From contig CAJXMO010000015.1 in assembly GCA_913056495.1 (NCBI GenBank), forward strand, positions 1 through 64,000: a stretch of DNA of 64,000 nt, given 5' to 3'. Origin of the DNA: an uncultured Alteromonadaceae bacterium (GTDB taxonomy: Bacteria > Pseudomonadota > Gammaproteobacteria > Enterobacterales > Alteromonadaceae). Positions 17,805-27,823 of the stretch are shown in pieces; the stretch's first letter is position 1; every line of letters begins with the position of its first letter. The notes beneath the pieces were generated by a model. The model searched no databases, was not told the origin of the DNA, and saw nothing but the letters and a program-made list of their open reading frames with translations. A program made the translations under genes and the position numbers.

Positions 17805-20273
17805 ATGACAATGGCTAACTGTGAGATCAAACGAGGCGATACCTTAACTCGCTTTTTAATCTCAGACACGATTCGTAAACGTTTTGCTGTGTTTGAAGCG
17901 CATGAAACCATGCCGGATAAATTGCAATATAAGTTTCAAAATGGTTTTGTGGATGTGGGTGATTTACCTTGCAGAAAAGTATTCTGGCAGCAAATGGCTA
18001 ACCGTACAGTGGACCTGGCCAGTCAGGCAGACTGCAAACATATTTATTTTGCGAACGGCAAACGTAAAGTTGACTTTTCCAGCTTTATTTATGTTCCGAC
18101 TCATGTGCAGCACTGGGCCAGCAGTATATTAACTGCAGATCAAGCTCAAACTTGTCGTTTTCGTTTGTCCACCTGTGGTGGGGTTAGAATTTGGGTTAAT
18201 GGTGAGCTGGTGGTGCAATTCACACCATTTAAACGAAATGAAAGCCATTCAACTGAAATTTCATTGCCACTCGAACAAGGTGATAACTCAATTGTTGTGC
18301 ACGCTGAAGATTTATTTGAGCGCGATACCCAGTACTTTTTTGAGCTAACCTTGTTGGATGATACTTGCTTAAAAACACGGCTTGAAGGCGTTGATTCAAC
18401 GATCTTAGCTGAGCTTGAACACTTTGTTTCTGGTTTTGCATACGACTTGAATTTATCGGCCCACAAACTGGCATTAGATACTCAGGATACATTAGCTGAA
18501 AAGTTAGTGATTGACGGTCATGTGAGCGGTATGAGCAATGAAGAAGAAACCGATCTGAATCTTGAGTCACAGGCGTTTTCGGTCAATGGCAACCCGTTAG
18601 TTATTGAGCTTCCGTGCAACTTAAAACCGGCTCATTATGCAGTTGCACTTAACTTTGTTTACAAAGGGATTTCGATTACCCGTGTTTGCCACGTGAATAT
18701 TTTGGCTGATTCAAAAGCCGATTCAAAAGCCACTTTGGCAGAGCGCAAGCAAGCCTGCCTTGAATTTACAGCGAATGAAGGCATGAATATTCCGGGTAAA
18801 TTATTAGCTTTATTGGCGACAGGTTCACAGCCTGAACTGGCTGCATCTATTTTAAACCGGAGTTTGCAAAAAATCAGTTTGCGCGAAGATTGCTCTGATT
18901 TTTGGATGGTCTCTGTTTTATGGGCCTGGAAAATGTCCGGTTATACCCAGTTATCTGACAAACTGTGGGACAGAACTAAATCTTCTATCTTAGGTTATCG
19001 GTATTGGCTGGACGAACCGGGCAATGATGCGATGTGGTTCTGGAGTGAAAATCATGTGCTGTGTTTTCACGTTTCACAATTGTTGGCTGGCCAGTTTTTT
19101 CCACGTGATACTTTTTTATGTTCCGGCCGTCAAGGACGGGAACAGCAGGCCATTGCAACTAAAAGATTAAATCTCTGGTTTGATCATATTCTTGAGAATG
19201 GTTTAACTGAGTGGAATTCATCTTGTTATTACCCAATTGATTACATTGGTTTATTTGCGATTTACGAACTGGCGGAATGTGAAGCCTTGAAAGCCAGAGC
19301 AAAAACGGTGATCGACAGATTAATGACCATGAGTGCTTTGCATTTTCAATCCGGTATTGCCAGCGGCACTATGGGTCGGGTATATGAAAAAGAATTAATG
19401 GCTAATGAAATGACTGAACTGGCTGGGTTTGGTCAGGTTGCCTGGGGTAATGGCTGGCATACCAGAATGTGTGCCTCTTTACCTATGTTTTGTTTAAGCA
19501 GTTATCAACCGCCTGAAATCAGCAATAAAGTTGCCAGATTAGCAAAAGGCGAAACCGTTGAAGCCTTTTACACTCAGGGCATGGATAAATGTGCAAAAGT
19601 AATAGCATGGAAACAGCCGGGGGTGACTTTATCTTCTGTTGTCGACCATATGACGGGACAGCATGGACATCAGCAACATGTATTAGATATTCAGTTTGCG
19701 CAAAACCCTAAAGCCCGATTGTGGGTGAATCATCCGGGTGAAGATGTGCCGGGTGGTGAAGGTCGGCCGTCATACTGGGCCGGTAATGGCAATTTACCCC
19801 GGGTGATGCAGCATCGTCAAAAAGCGATGATGGTTTTTAATTTACCTGATGATGCCCGTCTTGATTTTACGCACCTGTATTTGCCGCGCGAAGCGCTAGA
19901 TGAAATTGTCATTAAGCAGAACGGGTGTTTTGTGCGCTCTGCTAATGCATATGCAATATTTGGTTGTTCAAGTCCGCTTGAATTGGTTGAAAAAGGTCAG
20001 ACTCAGGGACGTGAAGTTAGGGCTTATGCCAAGCAAGTTGCCTGGTTTATTTCAGTCGGTGAGCTGGATTCAGCCACTGATTTTGAACAGCTGGTGGCAG
20101 ACTGGGAAAACATGCAAATCAATTTAACCGGTGAAAATGATGAACTGGCAGCTGATATGAGTGCGCCTGATGGCGAGCAATTTGCGTTGAGCTGGCAGGG
20201 TCATTGCCAGATAAACGGTCAGAGCCTGAGCTTTCCGGCTGAAGCGGGTTTAAACCCGATCATTAAGGAGTAA
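17805..20273 (+). CDS. Putative (alpha/alpha)6-barrel glycoside hydrolase, GH154-like
   Basis: An 822-residue cytoplasmic protein without signal peptide. Residues 1-200 look like a beta-sandwich (IWVNGELVVQF as in jelly-roll domains of glycosidases). Residues about 370-600 look like an (alpha/alpha)6 barrel with MWFWSENHVL, LAGQFFPRDTF and GLTEWNSSCYYPIDY, and the rest is beta-rich. This resembles uncharacterised hydrolases near GH154 (beta-glucuronidase), but I cannot confirm the family. It is first in a five-gene plus-strand cluster with GH105, a sugar symporter, an isomerase and GH115. Three starts are possible (GTG 17796, ATG 17805, ATG 17811); 17805 follows GAGTGAG. Confidence 0.6.
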   Translation: MTMANCEIKRGDTLTRFLISDTIRKRFAVFEAHETMPDKLQYKFQNGFVDVGDLPCRKVFWQQMANRTVDLASQADCKHIYFANGKRKVDFSSFIYVPTHVQHWASSILTADQAQTCRFRLSTCGGVRIWVNGELVVQFTPFKRNESHSTEISLPLEQGDNSIVVHAEDLFERDTQYFFELTLLDDTCLKTRLEGVDSTILAELEHFVSGFAYDLNLSAHKLALDTQDTLAEKLVIDGHVSGMSNEEETDLNLESQAFSVNGNPLVIELPCNLKPAHYAVALNFVYKGISITRVCHVNILADSKADSKATLAERKQACLEFTANEGMNIPGKLLALLATGSQPELAASILNRSLQKISLREDCSDFWMVSVLWAWKMSGYTQLSDKLWDRTKSSILGYRYWLDEPGNDAMWFWSENHVLCFHVSQLLAGQFFPRDTFLCSGRQGREQQAIATKRLNLWFDHILENGLTEWNSSCYYPIDYIGLFAIYELAECEALKARAKTVIDRLMTMSALHFQSGIASGTMGRVYEKELMANEMTELAGFGQVAWGNGWHTRMCASLPMFCLSSYQPPEISNKVARLAKGETVEAFYTQGMDKCAKVIAWKQPGVTLSSVVDHMTGQHGHQQHVLDIQFAQNPKARLWVNHPGEDVPGGEGRPSYWAGNGNLPRVMQHRQKAMMVFNLPDDARLDFTHLYLPREALDEIVIKQNGCFVRSANAYAIFGCSSPLELVEKGQTQGREVRAYAKQVAWFISVGELDSATDFEQLVADWENMQINLTGENDELAADMSAPDGEQFALSWQGHCQINGQSLSFPAEAGLNPIIKE

Positions 20274-20278
20274 AGTGA

Positions 20279-21367
20279 ATGAAACCTAATTATCTTAATG
20301 TCCTGCAACAACTGAGTTCAGGTTTATGTCGTTTGAAAGGGATCGGAGACTTTAATCCATTTGCCGAGCAGGATATCAGTATTGAGTTTGAAGAGTGGGA
20401 ATGGGAAATTGGCGTTGGTTTATACGGCATGTATGAATATGCCAATTATTCACAAAATGAAAGTCTGATTAATGCGCTAGAAGATTGGTTTGGCCGTCAA
20501 ATCGAAAAAGGTTTGCCCGAGCCACAAATTAATACGACAGCGCCTATGATCACACTGGCGTGCCTTGCCGAGCAGAAAAAACGGGCAGACTGGCATCAAC
20601 TCATTGGTCAGTGGGCTGATGATTTAATGCAAAATTTACCGCGGGTTGAAGGGAGTGGCTTTCAGCATGTGGTGAAAGAGCGTTTAAATGAAGGCCAGCT
20701 TTGGGATGATACTTTATTTATGACAGGTTTATTTCTGGCTAAAGCCGGTACTCTATTAGGCCGTCAGGAATTAATCCACGAAGCCGAGCTTCAGTTTATT
20801 GCCCACGCTCAATTTTTAGCCGATAAAAAGACCGGGCTTTGGTTTCATGGCTGGACATCGGTTGATCGCCATAACTTTGCCGGTGCATTCTGGGCACGCG
20901 GTAATGCCTGGATCACAGTTGCCATTCCTGAGCTTGTTAGCTTGGTAGGTCAAATCATTAATCCTGCGGTCAAACAACATCTGGTGTCTTTGTTAAGGTT
21001 GCAAATTGATGCTTTGCTTGAATTACAGGCTGATGATGGAATGTGGCATACCGTATTGGACGATCCGGCATCACCGGTAGAATCCTCTGCGGTTGCAGGG
21101 ATTGCCTATGGCATGCTCAGAGCCTGCCGGCTTGAACTTATCCAACCTGAAAAATTTGAGTCAGTCAAAACCGCTGCGCTAAAAGCAATTGATGCCATTG
21201 TTGAACGTATTGATGAAAACGGTATTTTGCTCGAAGCTTCTGATGGCACGGCAATGGGACATGATATTCAGTATTACTTTGATATTCCGAATACGCCTGT
21301 GCCTTATGGGCAGGCTTTGGCCATGATGAGTATTACCGAAGTGATTCAAGGGGAGTGGGTTAACTAA
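20279..21367 (+). CDS. GH105/GH88-type unsaturated uronyl hydrolase
   Basis: A 362-residue cytoplasmic (alpha/alpha)6 enzyme that removes a 4,5-unsaturated uronic acid from the non-reducing end of lyase products. Diagnostic blocks are QLWDDTLFMTGLFLAKAG with the catalytic Asp, GLWFHGW, and FWARGNAWITVAI. It lacks a signal peptide, consistent with action on imported oligosaccharides. Its Shine-Dalgarno AAGGAG overlaps the end of the preceding gene, so it is translationally linked to it. The closest known type is YteR/YesR. Whether its substrate is rhamnogalacturonan- or glucuronan-derived is not clear. Confidence 0.85.
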   Translation: MKPNYLNVLQQLSSGLCRLKGIGDFNPFAEQDISIEFEEWEWEIGVGLYGMYEYANYSQNESLINALEDWFGRQIEKGLPEPQINTTAPMITLACLAEQKKRADWHQLIGQWADDLMQNLPRVEGSGFQHVVKERLNEGQLWDDTLFMTGLFLAKAGTLLGRQELIHEAELQFIAHAQFLADKKTGLWFHGWTSVDRHNFAGAFWARGNAWITVAIPELVSLVGQIINPAVKQHLVSLLRLQIDALLELQADDGMWHTVLDDPASPVESSAVAGIAYGMLRACRLELIQPEKFESVKTAALKAIDAIVERIDENGILLEASDGTAMGHDIQYYFDIPNTPVPYGQALAMMSITEVIQGEWVN

Positions 21368-21406
21368 ACCTGCGTACCGCAAAGATTTAATGAGAAGGGC
21401 AGTATT

Positions 21407-22897
21407 GTGACTAATTCAAACAGACAAGTAGGCTGGAAAAATATTGTAGCCTGGGGCTCGGGTGATATTTTCGGAAGCGGGGCTTCAACGATTATCGGCC
21501 TATGGATGCTTTATTTTTATACCCAGGTGGCAGGCTTATCACCGATTGAAGCGGGTTTGATTTTTGCGGTTGCAAAAGTCTGGGATGGTTTTACCGATCC
21601 GATTGTTGCTTATGTAACCGATAATATTCGCACCCGCTTTGGCCGACGTCGTGTCTTTATCTTGTTCGGCGCACCGTTTTTACTCGTATTTGGGTTAATG
21701 TTTGTCTCCGGATTCGGGTTTGGTTATTACCTGTTAACCTATCTGTTGTTCAATACCATGAATACGATAGTGATGACCCCCTACAGTACATTACCAAATG
21801 AAATGACTGAGGATTATCAGGTTCGAACCAAAATGAGTAGCTGCCGGATGATTTTTGGCCAAATCACCGCTTTTGTCGTGACCTTTATTCCGGGTCAGAT
21901 TATGGCTGTTGTACCGGATCAAGCCGAAGCCTTTTTCTACATAGGGAGTTTGTTTGCCGTTTTATTCACTCTGCCTTGGTTTTTTATTTATAAATATACC
22001 TGGGAGCTGGATCCGGCGGATTTGCCACCGCAGGAGAAAAAAGATTCATTCGGCCAGACGCTGGTGCATTTATATAAAGAGATGGCCACTACGTTCCACC
22101 TAAAGTCTTTTCGCTTTCATTTAATGATGTATATCGGCGGTTCAGTTGCGTTAGATATTTTTGGTTCACTGTTTATGCATTATATGACGCTGGTGGTGAA
22201 TATTACGCCGACTCAGGGCGGCACCGCCTTAAGTGTCATGACAGCAATGCAGTTTATTGGCGTGACCATTTTTACCTGGATTGCGTTGAGAATCGGTAAT
22301 GCTCAGGCATTTGCAATTGCGATTGGTTTAATGCTGACCAGCATAGTTTATTTTGCATTTGTGCCGGGTATTGAAAATAACCTGATGATGATAGTTCTGA
22401 TAGGCGCTGTGATTATTGGTTTAGCCCGTGGCGGTATTTATTTAATTCCTTGGGTGGTCTTTAACTCAATACCGGATGTGGATGAAGCCTTAACCGGTAA
22501 ACGCCGGGCTGGTATTTTTTCGGGTGTGATGACACTGGGGCGTAAAGTCTGTCAGGCAACCGCTATGCTCATTGCCAGTGCTGGTTTGCAAGCCTTTGGT
22601 TATGAATCCGGCGCAGAAGTTCAGACGGTAGATACGATTAACGGAATTTATTGGTTGTTTTTACTGGCCCCGACCGCGTTGGCCGTGTTGGCTTTATATG
22701 GCGCGCTTAAATTTAAACTGAATAAACATAACCATGAAGTTTTAGTTGAAGAAGTACACAGACTGAAAGCGGGTGGTGATAAACAAGATGTAGACGCTGA
22801 AACCAAAGCGGTTATCGAGCAACTAACCGGTTGGGAATATCAGTATACCTGGGGCAATAAAGCGGCCAGAAAAAAACGCGGCCAGTCTCCGGCATAA
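21407..22897 (+). CDS. GPH-family sugar:cation symporter (MelB-like)
   Basis: A 496-residue inner-membrane protein with 12 predicted helices, of the glycoside-pentoside-hexuronide symporter family. The N-terminal blocks WGSGDIFGSG, WDGFTDPIVAYVTDN and RTRFGRRRVFILFGAPF are hallmark features. It probably imports the uronic-acid oligosaccharide handled by the adjacent hydrolases. Start is GTG at 21407 with AGAAGGG upstream. It lies 39 bases after GH105 in the same transcription unit. There is no TonB receptor in this cluster, so outer-membrane entry must use a porin or a distant receptor. Confidence 0.9.
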   Translation: MTNSNRQVGWKNIVAWGSGDIFGSGASTIIGLWMLYFYTQVAGLSPIEAGLIFAVAKVWDGFTDPIVAYVTDNIRTRFGRRRVFILFGAPFLLVFGLMFVSGFGFGYYLLTYLLFNTMNTIVMTPYSTLPNEMTEDYQVRTKMSSCRMIFGQITAFVVTFIPGQIMAVVPDQAEAFFYIGSLFAVLFTLPWFFIYKYTWELDPADLPPQEKKDSFGQTLVHLYKEMATTFHLKSFRFHLMMYIGGSVALDIFGSLFMHYMTLVVNITPTQGGTALSVMTAMQFIGVTIFTWIALRIGNAQAFAIAIGLMLTSIVYFAFVPGIENNLMMIVLIGAVIIGLARGGIYLIPWVVFNSIPDVDEALTGKRRAGIFSGVMTLGRKVCQATAMLIASAGLQAFGYESGAEVQTVDTINGIYWLFLLAPTALAVLALYGALKFKLNKHNHEVLVEEVHRLKAGGDKQDVDAETKAVIEQLTGWEYQYTWGNKAARKKRGQSPA

Positions 22898-22927
22898 AAC
22901 AGTATTAAAGCATTAAGGATTTAATTT

Positions 22928-24115
22928 ATGAATACACAGAGCTATCCAAATTTTTATTCCAAGTCTTTTATACTGGACCATATACGTTCAATTTTAGACT
23001 TTTATGATCCCATTGTAATCGACAAATCAGGTGGGTATTTTCAAAACTATCTGGATAACGGCGAATACTTTAATCCGGGCTTTCGCCAGCTGGTCAGCAG
23101 TACCCGTATTATTGTTAATTATGCACTTTCCAGTTTGTATTTAGAGGAAGATAAATACAAAGCTTATGCAAAGCATGGTCTTGATTATTTAGAGCAGGTT
23201 CACTGGCAAGCCGATTCAGAACTTTATGCCTGGACATTAGATAATCATAAGCCACTGGATATGACACAGCAGGCCTATGGTTATGCATTTGTATTGCTGG
23301 CTTATTCAGCAGCGCATAATGCGGGTGTGCGCGACTGTCAGGATAAGATTGCTCAGACTTTTGAATTGCTTGAGCAAAGATTCTGGCAGGCTGAATTTGG
23401 TTTATACGCAGATGAATTAAGTGCCGATGGGGTGTTAAGTGATTACCGCGGTCAAAACTCGAATATGCATTTGTGTGAAGCCTTAATTGCAGCATTTGAA
23501 GCAACGCAGGACAGGCTTTATTTAAACCGCGCAAAGCAACTGGCTGAAAACATTACTGTACGTCAGGCTGGGCAAACCGATGGCTTAATTTGGGAACACT
23601 TCACGCCAGATTTTGCGATTGACTGGGACTATAACAAAGACGACCCTAAAAATTTATATCGCCCGTGGGGATTTCAGCCAGGCCATCAAACGGAATGGAC
23701 CAAATTATTATTAGCCATTCATCAATATGCACCCGATAGTGAGCTCGTTAGCCGGGCACAATCTTTATTTGAACGAGCCTACCTGGTTGCCTGGGATGAT
23801 ACTCACGGTGGTTTGATTTATGGGTTTGATCCAAACGGCAACTGGTGTGATACCGATAAATACTTTTGGGTTCAGGCTGAAAGTTTTGCGGCTGCCGCTA
23901 TGTTATACCGTGAAACTCAAAATCAAACGTTTTTGCAGCAGTATAGCCAACTTTGGCAATACTGCTGGGATAATATGATTGACCATGAATATGGTGCCTG
24001 GTACCGCATTTTAACGCATGACAATCAAAAATATTCAGCAGAAAAAAGTGCTGCCGGTGCTAAGTGTGACTACCATACTTTAGGTGCTTGTTTTGAGGTA
24101 CTAAAAGGGCTGTAA
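22928..24115 (+). CDS. AGE-family sugar isomerase/epimerase (mannose isomerase-like)
   Basis: A 395-residue cytoplasmic (alpha/alpha)6 protein of the N-acylglucosamine 2-epimerase superfamily. Typical blocks are QQAYGYAFVLLAYSAA, RGQNSNMHLCEA, WGFQPGHQTEWTKLLL and DKYFWVQAESFAAA, with catalytic His residues in the MHL and GHQ motifs. The closest known activities are D-mannose isomerase (mannose to fructose) and cellobiose 2-epimerase. An AAGGA lies 9 bases upstream of the ATG. Its place after the symporter suggests that a monosaccharide, possibly mannose, is released from the imported oligosaccharide and fed to central metabolism (inference). Confidence 0.85.
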   Translation: MNTQSYPNFYSKSFILDHIRSILDFYDPIVIDKSGGYFQNYLDNGEYFNPGFRQLVSSTRIIVNYALSSLYLEEDKYKAYAKHGLDYLEQVHWQADSELYAWTLDNHKPLDMTQQAYGYAFVLLAYSAAHNAGVRDCQDKIAQTFELLEQRFWQAEFGLYADELSADGVLSDYRGQNSNMHLCEALIAAFEATQDRLYLNRAKQLAENITVRQAGQTDGLIWEHFTPDFAIDWDYNKDDPKNLYRPWGFQPGHQTEWTKLLLAIHQYAPDSELVSRAQSLFERAYLVAWDDTHGGLIYGFDPNGNWCDTDKYFWVQAESFAAAAMLYRETQNQTFLQQYSQLWQYCWDNMIDHEYGAWYRILTHDNQKYSAEKSAAGAKCDYHTLGACFEVLKGL

Positions 24116-24181
24116 ATCGTCAATTTGTGTTTTATTGAGTGTAAAGTGAAGCACGTTTAAAAAAATATTGCTAAGCCCATT

Positions 24182-24195
24182 TGATACCGGTGTCA
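24182..24195. promoter_or_regulatory. TGAYACCGGTRTCA operator, site 1 (GH115)
   Basis: TGATACCGGTGTCA lies 27 bases before the GH115 start. It matches the sites at 55152, 55274, 57729 and 58066. The central CG and even symmetry are typical of LacI/GalR operators. It indicates that GH115 has its own promoter, separate from the upstream genes. Confidence 0.75.
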
Positions 24196-24221
24196 AATGG
24201 GCTTTTTATTCAGGAGTGAAT

Positions 24222-27215
24222 ATGAAAGGCTATCGTAAGTTAATTAGTCATCTGCTGATGACGTTTATTTCAGGCTTATCTATCCAGGCAGCTTTTGCCG
24301 GTACGCAAACAGCACCTTTGTTTGAGATGGTTTCAGGCAAACAAACCAGCTCAATTTTAATCGACCCGGCTGACGCTCAGGTTGTCAGTATCGCGGCGAA
24401 CATTCTCGCTTCAGATATTGATAGCATAACAGGACAGAAACCTGAAACAGTCAGTCAAATTAACCAAGCCAGTGATCGCACTGTTATTGCCGGTACCATA
24501 GGACAAAGTCAGTGGATTGATAACCTGGTTTCACAGGGAAAATTAGATATCAGTCAGATTAAAGGCCAGTGGGAACGCTATTCAATTCAGCTCATGGATA
24601 ATCCTTTTCCCGGAATTAAACAAGCCTTGATTATTGTTGGCAGTGATCGCCGCGCCACGGCGTATGGTTTACTTGAATTATCCCGCAAAGCCGGTGTTTC
24701 ACCTTGGGAATGGTGGGCAGACGTAACGCCTAAAAAACAAACAAGATTAAATTTTCAGATTCAAAATCAGATTTATGGCTCACCGTCGGTTAAATACAGG
24801 GGCGTATTTTTAAATGACGAAGATTGGGGCCTGCAGCGCTGGGCAGCGTTAACTTATGAACCTGAAACAGGTGATATAGGCCCTAAAACTTACGCAAAAA
24901 TCTTTGAATTATTATTAAGGCTCAGAGCTAATACCATCTGGCCGGCCATGCATAAAAGCACTCAGGCGTTTTATTATTATCCGGATAATAAAAAAGTCGC
25001 GGATGATTATGCGATTGTTATTGGCACCTCGCATGCCGAGCCTATGCTGTCGAATATTAATGTTGAGTGGGATCATTCAACTATGGGTGATTACAGATAC
25101 GATACCAATTCAAACAGTATTAAAGCGTTTTTTACCAACCGGGCAGAAGAAACGGCACAATATGAAAACATTTATACTGTGGGTATGCGCGGCGAGCATG
25201 ACTCGCCAATGATAGTGGGTGAAGATGATACAGACTCACAGGTTAAGCTGCTTGAACAGGTGATTACAGACCAGCGAGCTATTTTAAATCAGGCTACAGC
25301 AAAACCTGCAACCCAGTTAGCCCAGGCATTTGTTCCCTATAAAGAAGTGCTTAAGTATTATCAGAGCGGACTTGAGTTGCCGGATGATATTAGCCTGGTT
25401 TGGACAGATGATAATTATGGTTATATTCGCCAGCTCAGCAGCCCGCAAGAGCAAAAGCGTGCCGGTGGTGCAGGCGTGTATTACCATACGTCTTACTGGG
25501 GCAGACCACATGACTATTTATGGCTCAATTCAACCAGCCCGGCACTCATGTGGCAGCAAATGCACAAAGCCTATCAGCATAATGCGCGCAATATTTGGAT
25601 TTTAAATGTGGGCGATATTAAACCCCACGAATACAATATGGAGCTGTTTTTGGATATGGCTTGGGATATTGATAAATTAGACCATCATCAGGCCATACAA
25701 GAGCATCAGTTTAATTGGGCTCAACGCGAATTTGGCACCCGGTTTGCGCATCAGGTGAACCAGATGATGAATGACTATTACCAGCTCGCTTATCAGCGTC
25801 GCCCGGAATTTATGGCCTGGAGCCAGGTAGAACCTGTGACCAAATCCGGTGAAACCCAACTGAGTCAATTTCAGTATGGTGATGAGGTTATGCGTCGTTT
25901 GACCGCTTACGAAAAGCTTGAAGCGCAGGTGGACGCTCTCTATTCCCAAATCGAGCCCAGCCGACAGGATGCGTTTTTTCAGTTAGTTTATTATCCAATC
26001 ATCAGTGCGGCCAATATCAATAAACAATGGTTGTATCATTATAAAAACCAGTTTGTTGCCCAGCAAAGTCGAATAAGTGCACCTTATTATGGTCGGTTAG
26101 CTCAGCAAGCGCATCAGCGTATTCAATCTGTTACCCGTCAATATAACCTGCAGGTTGCCAACGGGAAGTGGTCACATATTATGACCGCATCTCCGCGTAA
26201 TTTACCCGTATTTAAAGCGCCTGTTACGGCTATGCCAAGCCCTGTTGAGGGTCAGTTAGGCGTAGCCCTTGAAGGTTATGAGATGCAGACAAATCGCGAG
26301 TTAATTAACAGTTTTGCTGATGTTTTACCTGTATTTAATGCATACACCAAAACCCCGCATTATTTTGATGTTTACCTTAAAAATAAAGGCAAGCTGGCGT
26401 GGAAAGCAAAAGCTAATGCCGACTGGGTTCAGCTATCTCAAACACAAGGTCGGTTAAATGAAAACGCTAAGCCGGAACAGCGAATTTGGGTGAGTCTTGA
26501 CTGGGATAAAGTACCCCAGGGCCTTGATAAAAAAGAGCCGCCGCTTGGACATGATCACCAACTGATCCCGCCCAGCTATAAAATTAATACCAGTATTGAA
26601 ATTAGCGCAGGAGATGAAAGCTTTGAAATAGCGGTCTCTGCGTATAATCCAAAGTTCAAAGCGCTTGAGCAATTTAACGGTTTTGTTGAAGAGCAGGGCT
26701 TTATCTCAATTAATGCTGAAAACTTTAGCCGTTCAGAGTCCGGTAGCAATTCATACTGGCAATCATTAAATGGCTTTGGCTACAGTCATTCTGTTATGGC
26801 GGCGATGCCTTATTCTGCAAAAAGCCAGGCTGATATCAGTCAAATTAAATCGCAAAGCCCATTGCTTGAATATGATTTTTATAGCTTTAATTTCGGACAG
26901 GCCAATGTGTATTTAAAAGCCGTACCGACTCACGCGGCTTATCAGGGCAAAGGGGTTCGTTTAGCCATTGCAATTGATGATGCTAAGCCTGTGATTGTTG
27001 ATTTTCAAACACAGGGGCGCAGTGATGAATGGAAACAAAATGTACTGAAAAATGCGGCTGTGAAATCTGCCAAGCAAATCATTAATCAGGCAGGCAAACA
27101 TACACTTAAAGTCTGGATGGTGGATTCCGGCGTCATGCTGGATCAAATTTTGATTGATTTAGGCGGCTGGAAGCACAGCTATGCCTTTCCGCCTGAAACC
27201 AAGATGACGCATTAG
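24222..27215 (+). CDS. GH115 alpha-glucuronidase-type enzyme
   Basis: A 997-residue exported protein likely removing (4-O-methyl-)glucuronic acid from xylan or arabinogalactan side chains. The signal peptide runs to about QAAFAG. The N-terminal alpha/beta domain (about 25-165) contains GSDRRATAYGLLELS. The TIM barrel (about 170-480) has DEDWGLQRWAA, RANTIWPAMH, GMRGEHDSPM, WTDDNYGY and NVGDIKPHE. Then come a helical part and the C-terminal beta-sandwich typical of GH115. The ATG at 24222 follows CAGGAG; an upstream ATG would run across the operator and remove the signal peptide. A LacI-type operator 27 bases upstream links it to the inositol oxygenase operon. Confidence 0.93.
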   Translation: MKGYRKLISHLLMTFISGLSIQAAFAGTQTAPLFEMVSGKQTSSILIDPADAQVVSIAANILASDIDSITGQKPETVSQINQASDRTVIAGTIGQSQWIDNLVSQGKLDISQIKGQWERYSIQLMDNPFPGIKQALIIVGSDRRATAYGLLELSRKAGVSPWEWWADVTPKKQTRLNFQIQNQIYGSPSVKYRGVFLNDEDWGLQRWAALTYEPETGDIGPKTYAKIFELLLRLRANTIWPAMHKSTQAFYYYPDNKKVADDYAIVIGTSHAEPMLSNINVEWDHSTMGDYRYDTNSNSIKAFFTNRAEETAQYENIYTVGMRGEHDSPMIVGEDDTDSQVKLLEQVITDQRAILNQATAKPATQLAQAFVPYKEVLKYYQSGLELPDDISLVWTDDNYGYIRQLSSPQEQKRAGGAGVYYHTSYWGRPHDYLWLNSTSPALMWQQMHKAYQHNARNIWILNVGDIKPHEYNMELFLDMAWDIDKLDHHQAIQEHQFNWAQREFGTRFAHQVNQMMNDYYQLAYQRRPEFMAWSQVEPVTKSGETQLSQFQYGDEVMRRLTAYEKLEAQVDALYSQIEPSRQDAFFQLVYYPIISAANINKQWLYHYKNQFVAQQSRISAPYYGRLAQQAHQRIQSVTRQYNLQVANGKWSHIMTASPRNLPVFKAPVTAMPSPVEGQLGVALEGYEMQTNRELINSFADVLPVFNAYTKTPHYFDVYLKNKGKLAWKAKANADWVQLSQTQGRLNENAKPEQRIWVSLDWDKVPQGLDKKEPPLGHDHQLIPPSYKINTSIEISAGDESFEIAVSAYNPKFKALEQFNGFVEEQGFISINAENFSRSESGSNSYWQSLNGFGYSHSVMAAMPYSAKSQADISQIKSQSPLLEYDFYSFNFGQANVYLKAVPTHAAYQGKGVRLAIAIDDAKPVIVDFQTQGRSDEWKQNVLKNAAVKSAKQIINQAGKHTLKVWMVDSGVMLDQILIDLGGWKHSYAFPPETKMTH

Positions 27216-27230
27216 TGACATGATCCGGTA

Positions 27231-27260
27231 AAACCCTTTATGCGATAACATGAAGGGTTT
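27231..27260 (+). terminator. Hairpin after GH115
   Basis: AAACCCTT (27231-27238) pairs with AAGGGTTT (27253-27260) around a 14-base loop, just past the GH115 stop. The T tail is weak (ATTGTC), so termination strength is uncertain. Confidence 0.55.
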
Positions 27261-27404
27261 ATTGTCGCTGAGCTGGTTTTAAGTCTGCTCAAGCTTTATA
27301 GGTAGTGGCTATAGGATGTAAATTGCAAATCTTAAAGGTTATTTTTAAGCTAGCTCGGCTTTGGGTATAGTGAAATACTTTTATAATATTTAAGGGGCGA
27401 TGGG

Positions 27405-27644
27405 ATGGTGTACTGGACACTCATTTTGTTCGGCATTGGCCTGTTTTTAGAAGCCATATCCGTCATATTGATTTTTTGGTTTAAAAAGCCGACCGTGTCG
27501 GTTAAATCGATTATCTTAGCTGGGTCAGATGTATATAAGAACTTAGAAGATACAGTACAACATAAATACATTCAGCTTGTTAATTACACAATGGTAGCTG
27601 GGTTATTATTTATTTTGATGTCGGTTATGACTATGTTGCTATAG
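27405..27644 (+). CDS. Small two-helix membrane protein, unknown
   Basis: A 79-residue protein with two predicted transmembrane helices (about 3-26 and 57-78) and a polar loop of ~28 residues between them. AAGGGG lies 7 bases before the ATG, which supports translation. I do not recognise a family. It stands between GH115 and a repeat remnant. Confidence 0.55.
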   Translation: MVYWTLILFGIGLFLEAISVILIFWFKKPTVSVKSIILAGSDVYKNLEDTVQHKYIQLVNYTMVAGLLFILMSVMTMLL

Positions 27645-27688
27645 GCCAAAAAACGAACAAATTTGAATAGTGGCATACTGAATACAAA

Positions 27689-27718
27689 TGTTGGGATTCA
27701 CTCCGTTCGTCCCAACCT
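27689..27718 (+). repeat. Degenerate copy of the TGTTGGGATT intergenic repeat
   Basis: TGTTGGGATTCACTCCGTTC followed by GTCCCAACCT matches the right arm of the inverted repeat at 3721-3753 with a few changes. The matching left arm is absent here. Confidence 0.7.
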
Positions 27719-27823
27719 CGCGGGCTAGATAAAATCTCGTTACGAGATCGTTTATGCGGGCAATAATATTCCACAATTAGGTAACTTATTGCCGCAATAT
27801 CTATTCACGTAACTTGAGTATAT

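Noticed and set aside
24168..24221. Upstream start for GH115
   Set aside because: It would place coding sequence over the operator and destroy the signal peptide; CAGGAG precedes the ATG at 24222.
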